Below are positions 34,889 through 43,111 of a DNA stretch of 64,000 nucleotides, piece by piece. Under the pieces are notes generated by a model that saw nothing but the letters and a program-made list of their open reading frames with translations, was not told the DNA's origin and made no database searches. Source of the stretch: Xanthobacter aminoxidans (lineage in GTDB: Bacteria > Pseudomonadota > Alphaproteobacteria > Rhizobiales > Xanthobacteraceae); assembly GCF_023571765.1 (NCBI RefSeq), contig NZ_JAMJXC010000009.1, positions 124,001-188,000 on the forward strand, written 5' to 3'. Within the stretch, counting starts at the first letter, position 1. Each line of letters opens with the position of its first letter. A program made the position numbers and the translations under genes.

Positions 34889-36066
34889 CAGCGGTTGCTC
34901 TTCTTCTGCGCGAACGATCGGCCGATCAGCTGGCGATGCACCTGGTTGGTGCCCTCCCAGATCTGGGTGATCTTGGCGTCGCGCATCAGGCGCTCCACCT
35001 CGTATTCCCGGCAGTAGCCGTAGCCGCCGAACAGCTGGACGGCCTCTTCGGTCACGCGCATGGCGACGTCCGTCGCCTTCATCTTCAGCATGGAGGATTC
35101 GATGCCGAAGTCGTCCGTGCCGCTCTCCACCATGTCCGCCACACGCCACAGCCAGCTCTCGGCCAGCACGATGTCCGTGGCGAGATCGGCGAGCAGGAAC
35201 TGGATGCCCTGGTTGTCGATGATGCGCCGGCCGTTCTGCCTGCGATCGTTGACGTAGGCGACAGCCCGCTCGAACGCGCTCCGCGCGATGCCCAGCGCAT
35301 GGGCGGCGACGCTCGGGCGCGACCGGTTGAGAGAGCCGAAAAGGATGTCGAGCCCCTCACCGGGCGCGCTGATGAGGTTCGCACGGGGGACACGGCAGCC
35401 GTCAAAGGCGAGGACCGCCGTACTGGAGGCGCGGTGTCCCATCTTCTTCTCCGTGCCCAGCACGGAAAGGCCGGGAGTACCCTTTTCGAGCACCAGCACA
35501 GAGATCGCCGCCTTGGGGTCCTCGATCTCGGACCACTTGCCGAACAGGAGATAGAGATCCGCCACGTCGCCGTTGGTGATGAAGCACTTGCCGCCGTCGA
35601 CGATGATGTCGTCCCCATCGGGGGTGAAGCGGGTTTTCATGCCCGTGGCGTCGGACCCCGCGCCGGGCTCGGTGATGGCGAGTGCCGCGAGGCCGCCATC
35701 CGCGATGCGCGGCAGGAGACGCGCCTTCTGTTCCTCGCTGGCGAAGGCCACCACCGGCTTGATGGCGTGGAAGTTGGTCGCCCAGATGATGCCGGTGGAC
35801 GCGCAGGCGCGGCTGATCTCCCGGACGCAGGCCAGATAGGCGCGATAGCTCAGCTCGGCGCCGCCATAGGCCTCCGGAATGAACATGGCATTGAGGCCGA
35901 GGGCGTTGATCGCCTGCACGTTTTCCCAGGGAAACGCGCTGGTTTCGTCGTAATGCGAAGCCTTCGGTGCGAACTGGTCCCGCGCGAGCGTGCAGACGCT
36001 GTCGAATAGCATGCGTTCGCTCTCGCTGAGGTCCAGCTGAGCATCGAGCCTGTCCAGTATGGTCAT
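34888..36066 (-). CDS. Acyl-CoA dehydrogenase (AliB-like)
   Basis: A 392-residue classical acyl-CoA dehydrogenase with AITEPGAGSDATGMKT (FAD/substrate), FITNGDVADLYLL, MGHRASSTAVLAFDGCRVP, QLFGGYGYCREYEVERLMRD and the C-terminal catalytic IWEGTNQVHR with its Glu. It oxidises an acyl-CoA and reduces ETF. In an alicyclic route it would convert cyclohexanecarboxyl-CoA to the 1-ene. It lies five bases after the CaiB gene and overlaps the following enoyl-CoA hydratase gene. Confidence 0.94.
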   Translation of the reverse strand: MTILDRLDAQLDLSESERMLFDSVCTLARDQFAPKASHYDETSAFPWENVQAINALGLNAMFIPEAYGGAELSYRAYLACVREISRACASTGIIWATNFHAIKPVVAFASEEQKARLLPRIADGGLAALAITEPGAGSDATGMKTRFTPDGDDIIVDGGKCFITNGDVADLYLLFGKWSEIEDPKAAISVLVLEKGTPGLSVLGTEKKMGHRASSTAVLAFDGCRVPRANLISAPGEGLDILFGSLNRSRPSVAAHALGIARSAFERAVAYVNDRRQNGRRIIDNQGIQFLLADLATDIVLAESWLWRVADMVESGTDDFGIESSMLKMKATDVAMRVTEEAVQLFGGYGYCREYEVERLMRDAKITQIWEGTNQVHRQLIGRSFAQKKSNR

Positions 36067-36071
36067 GGGGG

Positions 36072-37301
36072 TCAGATCACTCCTTGGCGACTCAGGCGAT
36101 CGATTTCTGTGGCATCGAGTCCGATCCAGCAGGCGAGCACGTCGCGCGTATCGGCGCCCAGCGCCGGCGGGGCGCGGCGTGGCCCGCAGGTGGACCCGTC
36201 GATGCCGATGCCGAGGCCGACCTGGGGAATGGTGCGGCCGTTGTCCTCCATCCGGTAGAGGAAGCCGCGAGCCTGAAGTTCCGGGTCTTCCACCATCTGG
36301 TCGATCCGGTTGATGGGGCCGCAGGGGATGCCGGCGGCATCGAAGAGGTCCAGCCAGTGGGCGCGCGGCTTCGTGAGAAGGCGCGCCTGGATCTGCGCCA
36401 CGATCTCCGCCCGCGACGCATGGCGGTCGGCGTTGCTCCCGAAACGCGGATCGGCGCCGAAGGCCGGGTCGCCGATCGCCTCCCAGAAGCGGCGCCACAA
36501 GCCGTCATTGCCGAGGCCGAGGGTGATCGGATCGTCGGCCGTGTCGAACGCCTGGTAGATGGCGATGACGCTGTCCTTGCCGCCGGAGCGGCGGGGCACC
36601 TCGCCGGAGCCGAGATAGGTGACCACACGGGGGGTGAGAAAGCGGGTCATGCTCTCGAACATGGAGACGTCGATGGTGTGGCCCCGTGCGTTCTTCGCGC
36701 GGTCGTACAGGGCGGCGAGCGTGCCGATGACGGCATCCATGCCCGAGAGAAGATCGGCCGCAGGGGTGCCCACCTTCTGCGGCGGGCTGTCCGGCTCGCC
36801 GGTGAGGTCCATGACCCCGCTGAAGCCTTCCGCCACGATATCGTAGGAGGTCTTGTCGGCCCGCACGCCATCGAGGCCAAAGCCGGTGATGGAGACGAAC
36901 ACGAGGTTCGGGTTGAGGGCGCGCAGCGTCTCCCGGTCCACTTTCAGCTTTTTCTGAACCCGCGGAACGAGGTTGAGCACCACCACGTCGCTGACCGCCA
37001 CGAGGCGGTGCAGCACCGCGAGGCCCTCCGGCTGGGCATAGTCCAGCGTCACGCTCGCCTTGTTGCGGTTCACGCTCAGGTACCAGAGCGACTCGCCGTC
37101 GAGGAAAGGCGGTCCCCACGCCCGGGAGTCGTCGCCGCGCCCCGGTCGCTCGATCTTCGTGATCTCCGCGCCGAGATCGGCGAGCAGCATGGTGGCATAG
37201 GGGGCGGCGATGGAGGTGGTGAGGTCAAGCACTCTGACGCCGGCGAGCAGCGTGCAGGGCGGTGCGTCAGGTGCTGGGGGAAGGCGATGCAGCGGCAGCA
37301 T
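36072..37301 (-). CDS. CaiB/BaiF family CoA-transferase
   Basis: A 409-residue class III CoA-transferase that moves CoA between carboxylates. It has the N-terminal GVRVLDLTTSIAAPYATMLL and LGAEITKIERPGRGDDSR, FVSITGFGLDG, and HTIDVSMFESM in the middle. It heads the minus-strand operon (CaiB, dehydrogenase, hydratase, MenB/BadI-like, TetR). It offers an ATP-independent way to activate the same acid as the ligases nearby. It is divergent from the 3-hydroxyacyl-CoA dehydrogenase operon across a 260-base AT-containing gap. Confidence 0.93.
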   Translation of the reverse strand: MLPLHRLPPAPDAPPCTLLAGVRVLDLTTSIAAPYATMLLADLGAEITKIERPGRGDDSRAWGPPFLDGESLWYLSVNRNKASVTLDYAQPEGLAVLHRLVAVSDVVVLNLVPRVQKKLKVDRETLRALNPNLVFVSITGFGLDGVRADKTSYDIVAEGFSGVMDLTGEPDSPPQKVGTPAADLLSGMDAVIGTLAALYDRAKNARGHTIDVSMFESMTRFLTPRVVTYLGSGEVPRRSGGKDSVIAIYQAFDTADDPITLGLGNDGLWRRFWEAIGDPAFGADPRFGSNADRHASRAEIVAQIQARLLTKPRAHWLDLFDAAGIPCGPINRIDQMVEDPELQARGFLYRMEDNGRTIPQVGLGIGIDGSTCGPRRAPPALGADTRDVLACWIGLDATEIDRLSRQGVI

Positions 37302-37500
37302 GGAGCGTCCGTCATAAAATAATTACTTGTTCAATCATTTTTGACTGAAGGCGCTTGGCGCTGTCAATAGCGGAACACGCGCGCCTCCCCTTTCGAGACC
37401 GGCCCGGTGGTGCGCCAGATCACGCATTCGCAAAGGCTACGGCGAACTATAACGCCGATCTACGAAATGCCCGGTTTGGACGGAAGCCTGCGGTCAGGTC

Positions 37501-37529
37501 TTGACGAAGATTGGAGGGGTGCGATAAAA
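37501..37529 (+). promoter_or_regulatory. Candidate sigma-70 promoter
   Basis: TTGACG at 37501-37506 and GATAAA at 37523-37528, with a 16-base spacer, resemble -35 and -10 boxes. They lie 33 bases before the start codon of the 3-hydroxyacyl-CoA dehydrogenase gene, immediately upstream of a near-palindrome. Confidence 0.35.
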
Positions 37530-37531
37530 AC

Positions 37532-37545
37532 TGAATATAAATTCA
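37532..37545. promoter_or_regulatory. Near-palindromic operator candidate TGAATATAAATTCA
   Basis: This 14-base near-palindrome lies between a putative -10 box and the start codon at 37562. It differs at one position from the core of the perfect palindrome at 21372-21387. A repressor bound here would block transcription of the 37562-48373 operon; the TetR protein at 32622-33320 is a candidate. Confidence 0.45.
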
Positions 37546-37561
37546 AAAAAGGCAGTTGCAG

Positions 37562-38440
37562 ATGGCCTGGGAGTGGAACGCCGCCGCGGTCGCCGGTGCG
37601 GGGACGATGGGTGCCGGCATCGCGATCACCATTGCGCGCTCGGGGCTGAACACCCTCGTGTTCGACGAGAGCCCTGATGCCCTCGACCGCGCAAAGCGGC
37701 AGGTGGAGGCGTTTTTCGAAGGCTCGGTGCGCAAGGGCAAGCTCGATGCCGCGGCCGCGGCGGCGGCGACCGCGCGCCTGTCCTACGTCAAGGACGTCTC
37801 AGCCCTCGCCGAGGCGGACGTGGTCGTCGAGGCGATCTACGAGGAACTGGCAGCCAAGCAGCGGCTGCTGTCGACCCTGAATGCGGTGTGCCGGGATGAC
37901 ACCCTTTTTCTCACCAACACCTCGACGCTTTCCATCACCGAGCTCGCGGCGGGTTCGGGGCGGCCGGATCGGGTGGTCGGAGCGCACTATTGCCTCCCGG
38001 CGCAACTGATGCGGCTGGTGGAGATGTCAAAGGCGATCCAGACCTCGGCGGCGAGCTGGGATCAAGCCTGGGCCTTCCAGCGTGCCACCGGCCAGCATCC
38101 TGTCGAGACCAAGGACCGGCCGGGCTTCGTGCTCAATTTCTTTTGCGTGCCCTACCACAACGACGTGATCCGCATGGTGGAGGCCGGGGTCGCCGAGCCC
38201 GCCGACATCGACAAGGCGGTGAAGGCGGCCATGGGCTTCGCCATGGGGCCGTGCGAGCTGATCGACCTCATCGGGCTGGACACGCAGCTGCGCGCCTCGG
38301 AGGCGTTCTTCTCGGTCACCAACAATCCGCGGACGTTTCCCCCTCCGCTGCTGCGCCGGATGGTGGCGGCCGGGCAGCTCGGCCGCAAAACCCGGCGCGG
38401 GTTCTTTGATTACGGTTCCGACGCCCTGTTCGGCGCCTGA
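37562..38440 (+). CDS. 3-hydroxyacyl-CoA dehydrogenase
   Basis: A 292-residue NAD-dependent dehydrogenase with the N-terminal site AAVAGAGTMGAGIA, DVVVEAIYEELAAKQRL, FLTNTSTLSITELA, the catalytic His in GAHYCLPAQLM, and the C-terminal dimerisation domain (MGFAMGPCELIDLIGLD). It oxidises 3-hydroxyacyl-CoA to 3-ketoacyl-CoA. The usual HFFNP reads HYCLP, a moderate divergence. The ATG at 37562 is preferred over the TTG six bases earlier. It is first in a long plus-strand operon. Confidence 0.92.
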   Translation: MAWEWNAAAVAGAGTMGAGIAITIARSGLNTLVFDESPDALDRAKRQVEAFFEGSVRKGKLDAAAAAAATARLSYVKDVSALAEADVVVEAIYEELAAKQRLLSTLNAVCRDDTLFLTNTSTLSITELAAGSGRPDRVVGAHYCLPAQLMRLVEMSKAIQTSAASWDQAWAFQRATGQHPVETKDRPGFVLNFFCVPYHNDVIRMVEAGVAEPADIDKAVKAAMGFAMGPCELIDLIGLDTQLRASEAFFSVTNNPRTFPPPLLRRMVAAGQLGRKTRRGFFDYGSDALFGA

Positions 38441-38494
38441 GACGAGAAAAACCAAGCGCTGGCGCCGGATGGGCAGCCGCGAACGTGGGGAGGT

Positions 38495-39184
38495 ATGATG
38501 CCGGACCTGAGCTATTCGATCGCGCGGACAGGCGAAAGTCGTGCATTTCCAGGCACACACGCTTTCATCGATGGTGCCACCGCCGAAGGTGCGGTGCTTG
38601 TGCTGCTCGGCCCCGCGATGGCCCCGCGCTGCGTCGCGCCGGAGCGGACGGCGGTGCTGGTGGAGCTTAGTACGGAATGCCTGGCGGCTTATGAGCGCGA
38701 GGAGGATCCGCCGGCGTCGTCGAACCTGGTCGGCTTCGCGCGCTGGCGGCTCGGAGCCAATCCTCCATCGGATCTGATCGAACTGGTGGCCGGCCGCACC
38801 ACGCGCCCGAATGCGCTCGATGCCGCCCAGGCCGTCTTCGAAGCGGCGGGCTTCACCGTCAGCCGATGCGCGGACCGCGCCGGCCGCATCGTCGACCGCC
38901 TCCTGCGACCGCAGTTCAACCTCGCCCTCACGGCCCTCGACGACGGCCTTGCGACGGCCGAGGACATGGATCTGTGCCTCAAGCTGGGGCTTGGATATCG
39001 GCAGGGCCTGCTCGCGCCGCTCCTCGGCTCCGGGCTCGCCGACCACTACGACGTGACGCGGGCGCTGTTCGAGGTGTACGGGCAGGCGCAGTACGCCCCG
39101 CCGCGTCTGGCGGTCGTGGCGCGCCAGAAGGCGGACAAGGCTGAACCCTCCCATGCCTCCCTATTGCGGGAGGCCGGGGAATGA
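38495..39184 (+). CDS. Stand-alone 3-hydroxyacyl-CoA dehydrogenase C-terminal-like protein
   Basis: A 229-residue protein with no NAD-binding glycine motif. Residues about 125-205 (AGRIVDRLLRPQFNLALTAL, DDGLATAEDMDLCLKLGLGY, YDVTRALFEVYG) match the C-terminal helical domain of 3-hydroxyacyl-CoA dehydrogenases. The N-terminal 90 residues resemble a worn Rossmann segment (GAVLVLLGPAM). It could support the adjacent full dehydrogenase as an accessory or substrate-binding chain. GGGAGGT directly abuts the ATG pair, so the start may be 38495 or 38498. The ligase gene overlaps its end by four bases. Confidence 0.8.
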   Translation: MMPDLSYSIARTGESRAFPGTHAFIDGATAEGAVLVLLGPAMAPRCVAPERTAVLVELSTECLAAYEREEDPPASSNLVGFARWRLGANPPSDLIELVAGRTTRPNALDAAQAVFEAAGFTVSRCADRAGRIVDRLLRPQFNLALTALDDGLATAEDMDLCLKLGLGYRQGLLAPLLGSGLADHYDVTRALFEVYGQAQYAPPRLAVVARQKADKAEPSHASLLREAGE

Positions 39185-40803
39185 GCATCTACGACGACCT
39201 GCCTCTGGACCGGGTGTGCCATGCGCCTCTCACGCCCCTGCGCTTCCTCGATCGGGCGGAGAAGTACTTCTCCGACCGAACCAGCGTTGTCAGCGGCGAA
39301 ATCGCGCTGACGTGGCGGGAGACCGCCGCGCGATGCCGGCGGCTGGCCTCGGCGCTGGCGCGACGCGGCGTCGGTCCCGGCGACACGGTGTCGGTACTGG
39401 CGCCCAACGGCTTGGCCATCTACGAGGCGCACTTCGGCGTGCCCATGACGGGGGCCGTGCTCAATGCCGTCAACACGCGCCTCGAGCCCGAGACTGTCGC
39501 CTACATCCTCGCCCATTGCGAAGCCAAGGTGCTTCTCGTCGATACCGAATTCTCTGAGCTTGCCCGACAGGCCCTCGCCACGCTCGCGCAGCCGCCTCTG
39601 GTCGTCGACATCGCCGACCCCGGCGGTCCCGGAGGCGCGCGGATCGGCTCGATCGAGTACGAGGACTTGCTGGCGGAGGGCGACCCCGCCTTCCGCTCGG
39701 CCCAGCCGTCGAGCGAGCTGCAACCCATCACGCTCGGCTATACGTCCGGCACCACCGGAAAGCCGAAGGGCGTGGTCTATGACCACCGCAATGCCTTCGT
39801 CGAATCCCTCGGCAACATGCTCGCCCTCGGCGTCAGCGGGCGTCCCCGGCTGGTCTGGGTGGTCCCCATCTTCCACGCAAACGGCTGGTGCTATCTGTGG
39901 CCCATGGCTGGGGTGGGCGCCACCAACATTCTGGTTCGCAAACCCTCCGGCGGCGCGATCCTCGGACTGATCGCCCGCCACGGTGCCACCCATGTCTTCG
40001 GCGCGCCGGTCATCGCGCAGATGATCGCCCAGGTTCCGGCGGCGGAACGGCCCGTCCTGTCGCACAAGGTGCGCATGCTCACGGCGGGCGCTCCACCGAC
40101 CACGGCGCAGTTCCTCGCTTTGGAGCAGATGGGGATCGATCTCGATCAAGGCTACGGCCTGTCCGAAGTATGGGGACCAGCCATTTTCCGCGAGCCGCAG
40201 GAGGAATGGGCTGCCATGGCGCCTGCCGAGCGGGCGGCATTGAAGGTGCGGCAGGGCATTCCCAACCTTGTTCTGGACAGCGCCATCGTGGCCGATCCGC
40301 TGACCCTGGAGCCGGTTCCGCGCGATGGCACCACGCTGGGCGAGGTGATGTTCCGCGGCAATGTGGTGATGCGCGGCTATCTCAAGAATCGGGAAGCGAC
40401 CCGCGAGGCCTTCGCCGGCGGTTACTTCCATTCCGGCGACCTCGCGGTCTGGCACCAAGATGGTGCGATCGAGCTGAAGGACCGGTCCAAGGACATCATC
40501 ATCTCGGGCGGCGAGAACATCTCGTCCATCGAGATCGAGAATGCCATCTGCGCCCATCCCCATGTGCTCAGCGCCGCCGTTGTCGGGGTTCCGAGTGCAC
40601 GGTGGGGCGAAAGTCCGTTCGCATTCGTGGAGGTCAGGGACGGTGTGGCGCTCGATGCTGCGGAACTTGAGGCGCACTGCCGGGCTCGGCTCTCCAGCTT
40701 CAAGGTTCCCTGCGGCTTCGCGTTCGGGCCGATCCCCAAGACGGCGACGGGAAAGGTTCAGAAATTCCTGCTGAGGCAGCAGGCACGGGAGAATGCGGCA
40801 TGA
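39181..40803 (+). CDS. AMP-forming acyl-CoA ligase (fatty-acyl-CoA synthetase family)
   Basis: A 540-residue adenylate-forming ligase with LGYTSGTTGKPKGVVYDHR (P-loop), DRSKDIIISGGENISSIEIE (A8/hinge) and TATGKVQKFLLRQQ (catalytic Lys). The sequence FHANGWCYLWPMAGVGAT is typical of the medium-chain/dimethylmalonyl-type branch. It makes acyl-CoA from an acid, ATP and CoA. Four-base overlaps at both ends couple its translation to the neighbours. This is one of three ligases in the window; the acid is unknown. Confidence 0.93.
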   Translation: MSIYDDLPLDRVCHAPLTPLRFLDRAEKYFSDRTSVVSGEIALTWRETAARCRRLASALARRGVGPGDTVSVLAPNGLAIYEAHFGVPMTGAVLNAVNTRLEPETVAYILAHCEAKVLLVDTEFSELARQALATLAQPPLVVDIADPGGPGGARIGSIEYEDLLAEGDPAFRSAQPSSELQPITLGYTSGTTGKPKGVVYDHRNAFVESLGNMLALGVSGRPRLVWVVPIFHANGWCYLWPMAGVGATNILVRKPSGGAILGLIARHGATHVFGAPVIAQMIAQVPAAERPVLSHKVRMLTAGAPPTTAQFLALEQMGIDLDQGYGLSEVWGPAIFREPQEEWAAMAPAERAALKVRQGIPNLVLDSAIVADPLTLEPVPRDGTTLGEVMFRGNVVMRGYLKNREATREAFAGGYFHSGDLAVWHQDGAIELKDRSKDIIISGGENISSIEIENAICAHPHVLSAAVVGVPSARWGESPFAFVEVRDGVALDAAELEAHCRARLSSFKVPCGFAFGPIPKTATGKVQKFLLRQQARENAA

Positions 40804-41564
40804 GCGACGCGCGGGAGCTGGCGGGCAAGACGGTTCTTGTCACAGGGGCATCCTCCGGGCTCGGACGGCATTTCGCGCTGATGCTGGCGCGCAAGGGCGC
40901 GCGCGTCGCCGCCGCGGCTCGGCGCACCAGCCTCCTTGAAGATCTCGCGCGCGAAGCGGACGCGCTGGGCTGCACCGTCGTGCCGGTCGCCATGGACGTG
41001 GCGTCCGTCGACGCCATCAAGGCCGGCGTCGCCGAGGTGGAGGCGGCGCTGGGGCCGATCCATATCCTCGTCAACAATGCGGGCATCGCGGTGCAGGCCA
41101 AGGCGCTTTCCACCACCGAGGCGGAATTCGATCGGGTGTTCTCCACCAACGTTCGTGGCGCCTTCTTCGTGGCTCAGGTCTGCGGCCAGCGGATGATCGA
41201 GGGGGGCATCGCCGGCCGCATCGTCAACATCGCGTCCGTGGCGGGGCTCGTGCCCATGCCGCAACTCGGCGTCTACGGCATGTCCAAGGCGGCGGTGGTG
41301 CAGATGACGCGGGCGCTGGCCATCGAGTGGGCGCGTCACGGCATCTCCGTCAACGCCATCTGCCCCGGCTATGTCGCCACCGCCCTCAATGCCGCGTTCT
41401 TCGGTTCCGAGGCCGGGCAGAAGATCACGGCGGCCCTGCCGAAGCGCCGGATCGCGCAGCCGCATGATCTCGACGGAACCCTGCTGCTGCTCGCCTCGCC
41501 CGAAGCCGGCGCCGTCATCAACGGCGCCATCATCTCCGTAGACGACGGATACATGCATTCATGA
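40800..41564 (+). CDS. SDR-family oxidoreductase
   Basis: A 254-residue classical SDR with VLVTGASSGLGRHFA, HILVNNAGIAV, NIASVAGL...YGMSKAA (catalytic Ser, Tyr, Lys) and the C-terminal GAVINGAIISVDDG. It probably oxidises or reduces a hydroxyacyl-CoA intermediate. Both ends overlap neighbours by four bases, placing it in the middle of a tightly coupled operon between the ligase and DUF35 genes. Confidence 0.92.
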   Translation: MSDARELAGKTVLVTGASSGLGRHFALMLARKGARVAAAARRTSLLEDLAREADALGCTVVPVAMDVASVDAIKAGVAEVEAALGPIHILVNNAGIAVQAKALSTTEAEFDRVFSTNVRGAFFVAQVCGQRMIEGGIAGRIVNIASVAGLVPMPQLGVYGMSKAAVVQMTRALAIEWARHGISVNAICPGYVATALNAAFFGSEAGQKITAALPKRRIAQPHDLDGTLLLLASPEAGAVINGAIISVDDGYMHS

Positions 41565-41971
41565 CGGCCACGCGCAATCTCAGGGACGACCTGTTCGTCG
41601 CCGGCCCGCCGCCGCGCCTTCTCGGCAGCCGCTGCCGCGAGACGGGGGAGCTGTTCTACCCGGTGCAGGTGATGAACCCGGTGACCCATCGGGCCGGGAC
41701 CATGGAAACGTGCGAGCTGGAGGGGACCGGGCGGCTCCTCAACTTCACCCGCATCCACCGCGGCATGCCCGGCTACGACTCTCCCCTCGTTCTGGGGATC
41801 GTGGAGCTGGACGCTGGCCCGACATTGACGGCCCAGATCGCCGACTGGGCCGGAACCGACCTGCACATCGGCCAGCGGCTGGATCTCGTCATCGGCACCA
41901 TTCGCACCGATCCCGACGGCACGCGAGTTCTCGGACCGAAATTCCGCCCGATCAAGGATGAGAACCTATGA
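41561..41971 (+). CDS. DUF35 OB-fold protein
   Basis: A 136-residue DUF35 protein. The N-terminal ribbon is incomplete (SRCRETGELFYPVQVMNP...METCEL; only single Cys residues instead of paired ones). The OB fold follows: GRLLNFTRIHRGMPGYDSP, LVLGIVELDAGPTLTAQI, GQRLDLVIGTIR. DUF35 proteins pair with thiolases, and the next gene, overlapping by four bases, is a thiolase with intact active-site residues. The pair probably forms one complex. Confidence 0.9.
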   Translation: MTATRNLRDDLFVAGPPPRLLGSRCRETGELFYPVQVMNPVTHRAGTMETCELEGTGRLLNFTRIHRGMPGYDSPLVLGIVELDAGPTLTAQIADWAGTDLHIGQRLDLVIGTIRTDPDGTRVLGPKFRPIKDENL

Positions 41972-43107
41972 GTGCGGTCCATGTGATTGGCGCCGGGATG
42001 ACGCAGTTCAAGCCGCATCCCACGGTCGAGGTCCACGAACTGGCGCGGCAGGCCGCCTGGGCGGCCATCGAGAGTTCGGGCGTGCGCCCGGAGGATATCG
42101 AACTGGCCTATGCCGGCCACGCCTATCAGGGGCAGTGTTTCGGCCAGAAGGTGCTGCTGAAGATCGGCATGACCGGCATGCCGGTGGTGAATTGCGAGAA
42201 CGCCTGCGCGAGCGGCGCATCGGCGGTCTGGGGCGTCGTCAACGCCATCAAGGCTGGTCAGGCGGATATCGGCATCGCCATCGGTGCAGAAAAGCTCGCC
42301 TCGGCCAAAGGGGGCTTCACCCCGCTCGTTGCCGATGATCTCGAAAGCAGCATGGGCCGGGTCATGCCCTCCGTCTTCTCCATGATGGCGCGCAAGCACA
42401 TGGACCGCTATGGCACCACGCTGGATCAGCTGGCCCGCATCGCGGTGAAGAACCGGCGCGGCGGGGTGCGCAATCCCTATTCCCCGTGGCGCGACGAGAT
42501 CACGGTCGAGGACGTGCTTGCCGCGCCCATGATCGCCGAGCCCTTGACCCGCCTGTCCTGCTGCCCGGTGTCGGATGGCGCCGCCGCGGTCATCCTCGCG
42601 TCCGATCGGGTGGCGCGGCGTTACACCGCGCGGCCGGTGGAAGTCCGCGCCGCCATTCTCGCGTCCGGCATCCGCAACGGCGTCGGCATGGCGGACGACC
42701 ATTCCGAGATGACCATCCGCGCGGCCCGCCGGGCCTATGAAGTCGCCGGGATCGGTCCGGAGGACGTGGACCTGTGCGAGCTGCATGATCCCTTCACCAT
42801 CGCCGAGCTTGTGCACTACGAGGACCTCGGTTTCTGTGCGCCGGGGGAGGGAGGGCGCGGCGTCGACGAAGGATGGTTCGACATCGGCGGGCGCGTCGCG
42901 GTGTCGCCCTCGGGCGGCCTGCTCGCCCGCGGTCATCCCCTGGGCGCGACCGGGGTCGCGCAGATCGCGGAAATGTTCTGGCAACTGCGCGGAGAAGCCG
43001 GCGAGCGGCAGGTGCCGGGCGCGCGGGTGGGTCTCGCGCACACGGTCGGCGGAGGCGTCACCCAGATCGAGGCGGGCGCCACTTCGGTTCATATTCTGGT
43101 GGGATGA
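41968..43107 (+). CDS. Thiolase (acetyl-CoA acetyltransferase-like, SCP-x type)
   Basis: A 379-residue thiolase with the nucleophilic Cys in ENACASGASA, ELHDPFTIAE, and the C-terminal GGLLARGHPLGATGVAQ with the catalytic His. It cleaves 3-ketoacyl-CoA with CoA, giving a shortened acyl-CoA. Unlike the Cys-less homologue at 24685-25839, all key residues are present. Its start overlaps the DUF35 stop by four bases. Confidence 0.93.
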   Translation: MSAVHVIGAGMTQFKPHPTVEVHELARQAAWAAIESSGVRPEDIELAYAGHAYQGQCFGQKVLLKIGMTGMPVVNCENACASGASAVWGVVNAIKAGQADIGIAIGAEKLASAKGGFTPLVADDLESSMGRVMPSVFSMMARKHMDRYGTTLDQLARIAVKNRRGGVRNPYSPWRDEITVEDVLAAPMIAEPLTRLSCCPVSDGAAAVILASDRVARRYTARPVEVRAAILASGIRNGVGMADDHSEMTIRAARRAYEVAGIGPEDVDLCELHDPFTIAELVHYEDLGFCAPGEGGRGVDEGWFDIGGRVAVSPSGGLLARGHPLGATGVAQIAEMFWQLRGEAGERQVPGARVGLAHTVGGGVTQIEAGATSVHILVG

Positions 43108-43111
43108 CGCG

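Noticed and set aside
33299-35017. 572-codon open frame on the plus strand
   Set aside because: Antisense to two crotonase genes; Gly/Ala/Arg-rich with no family signature.
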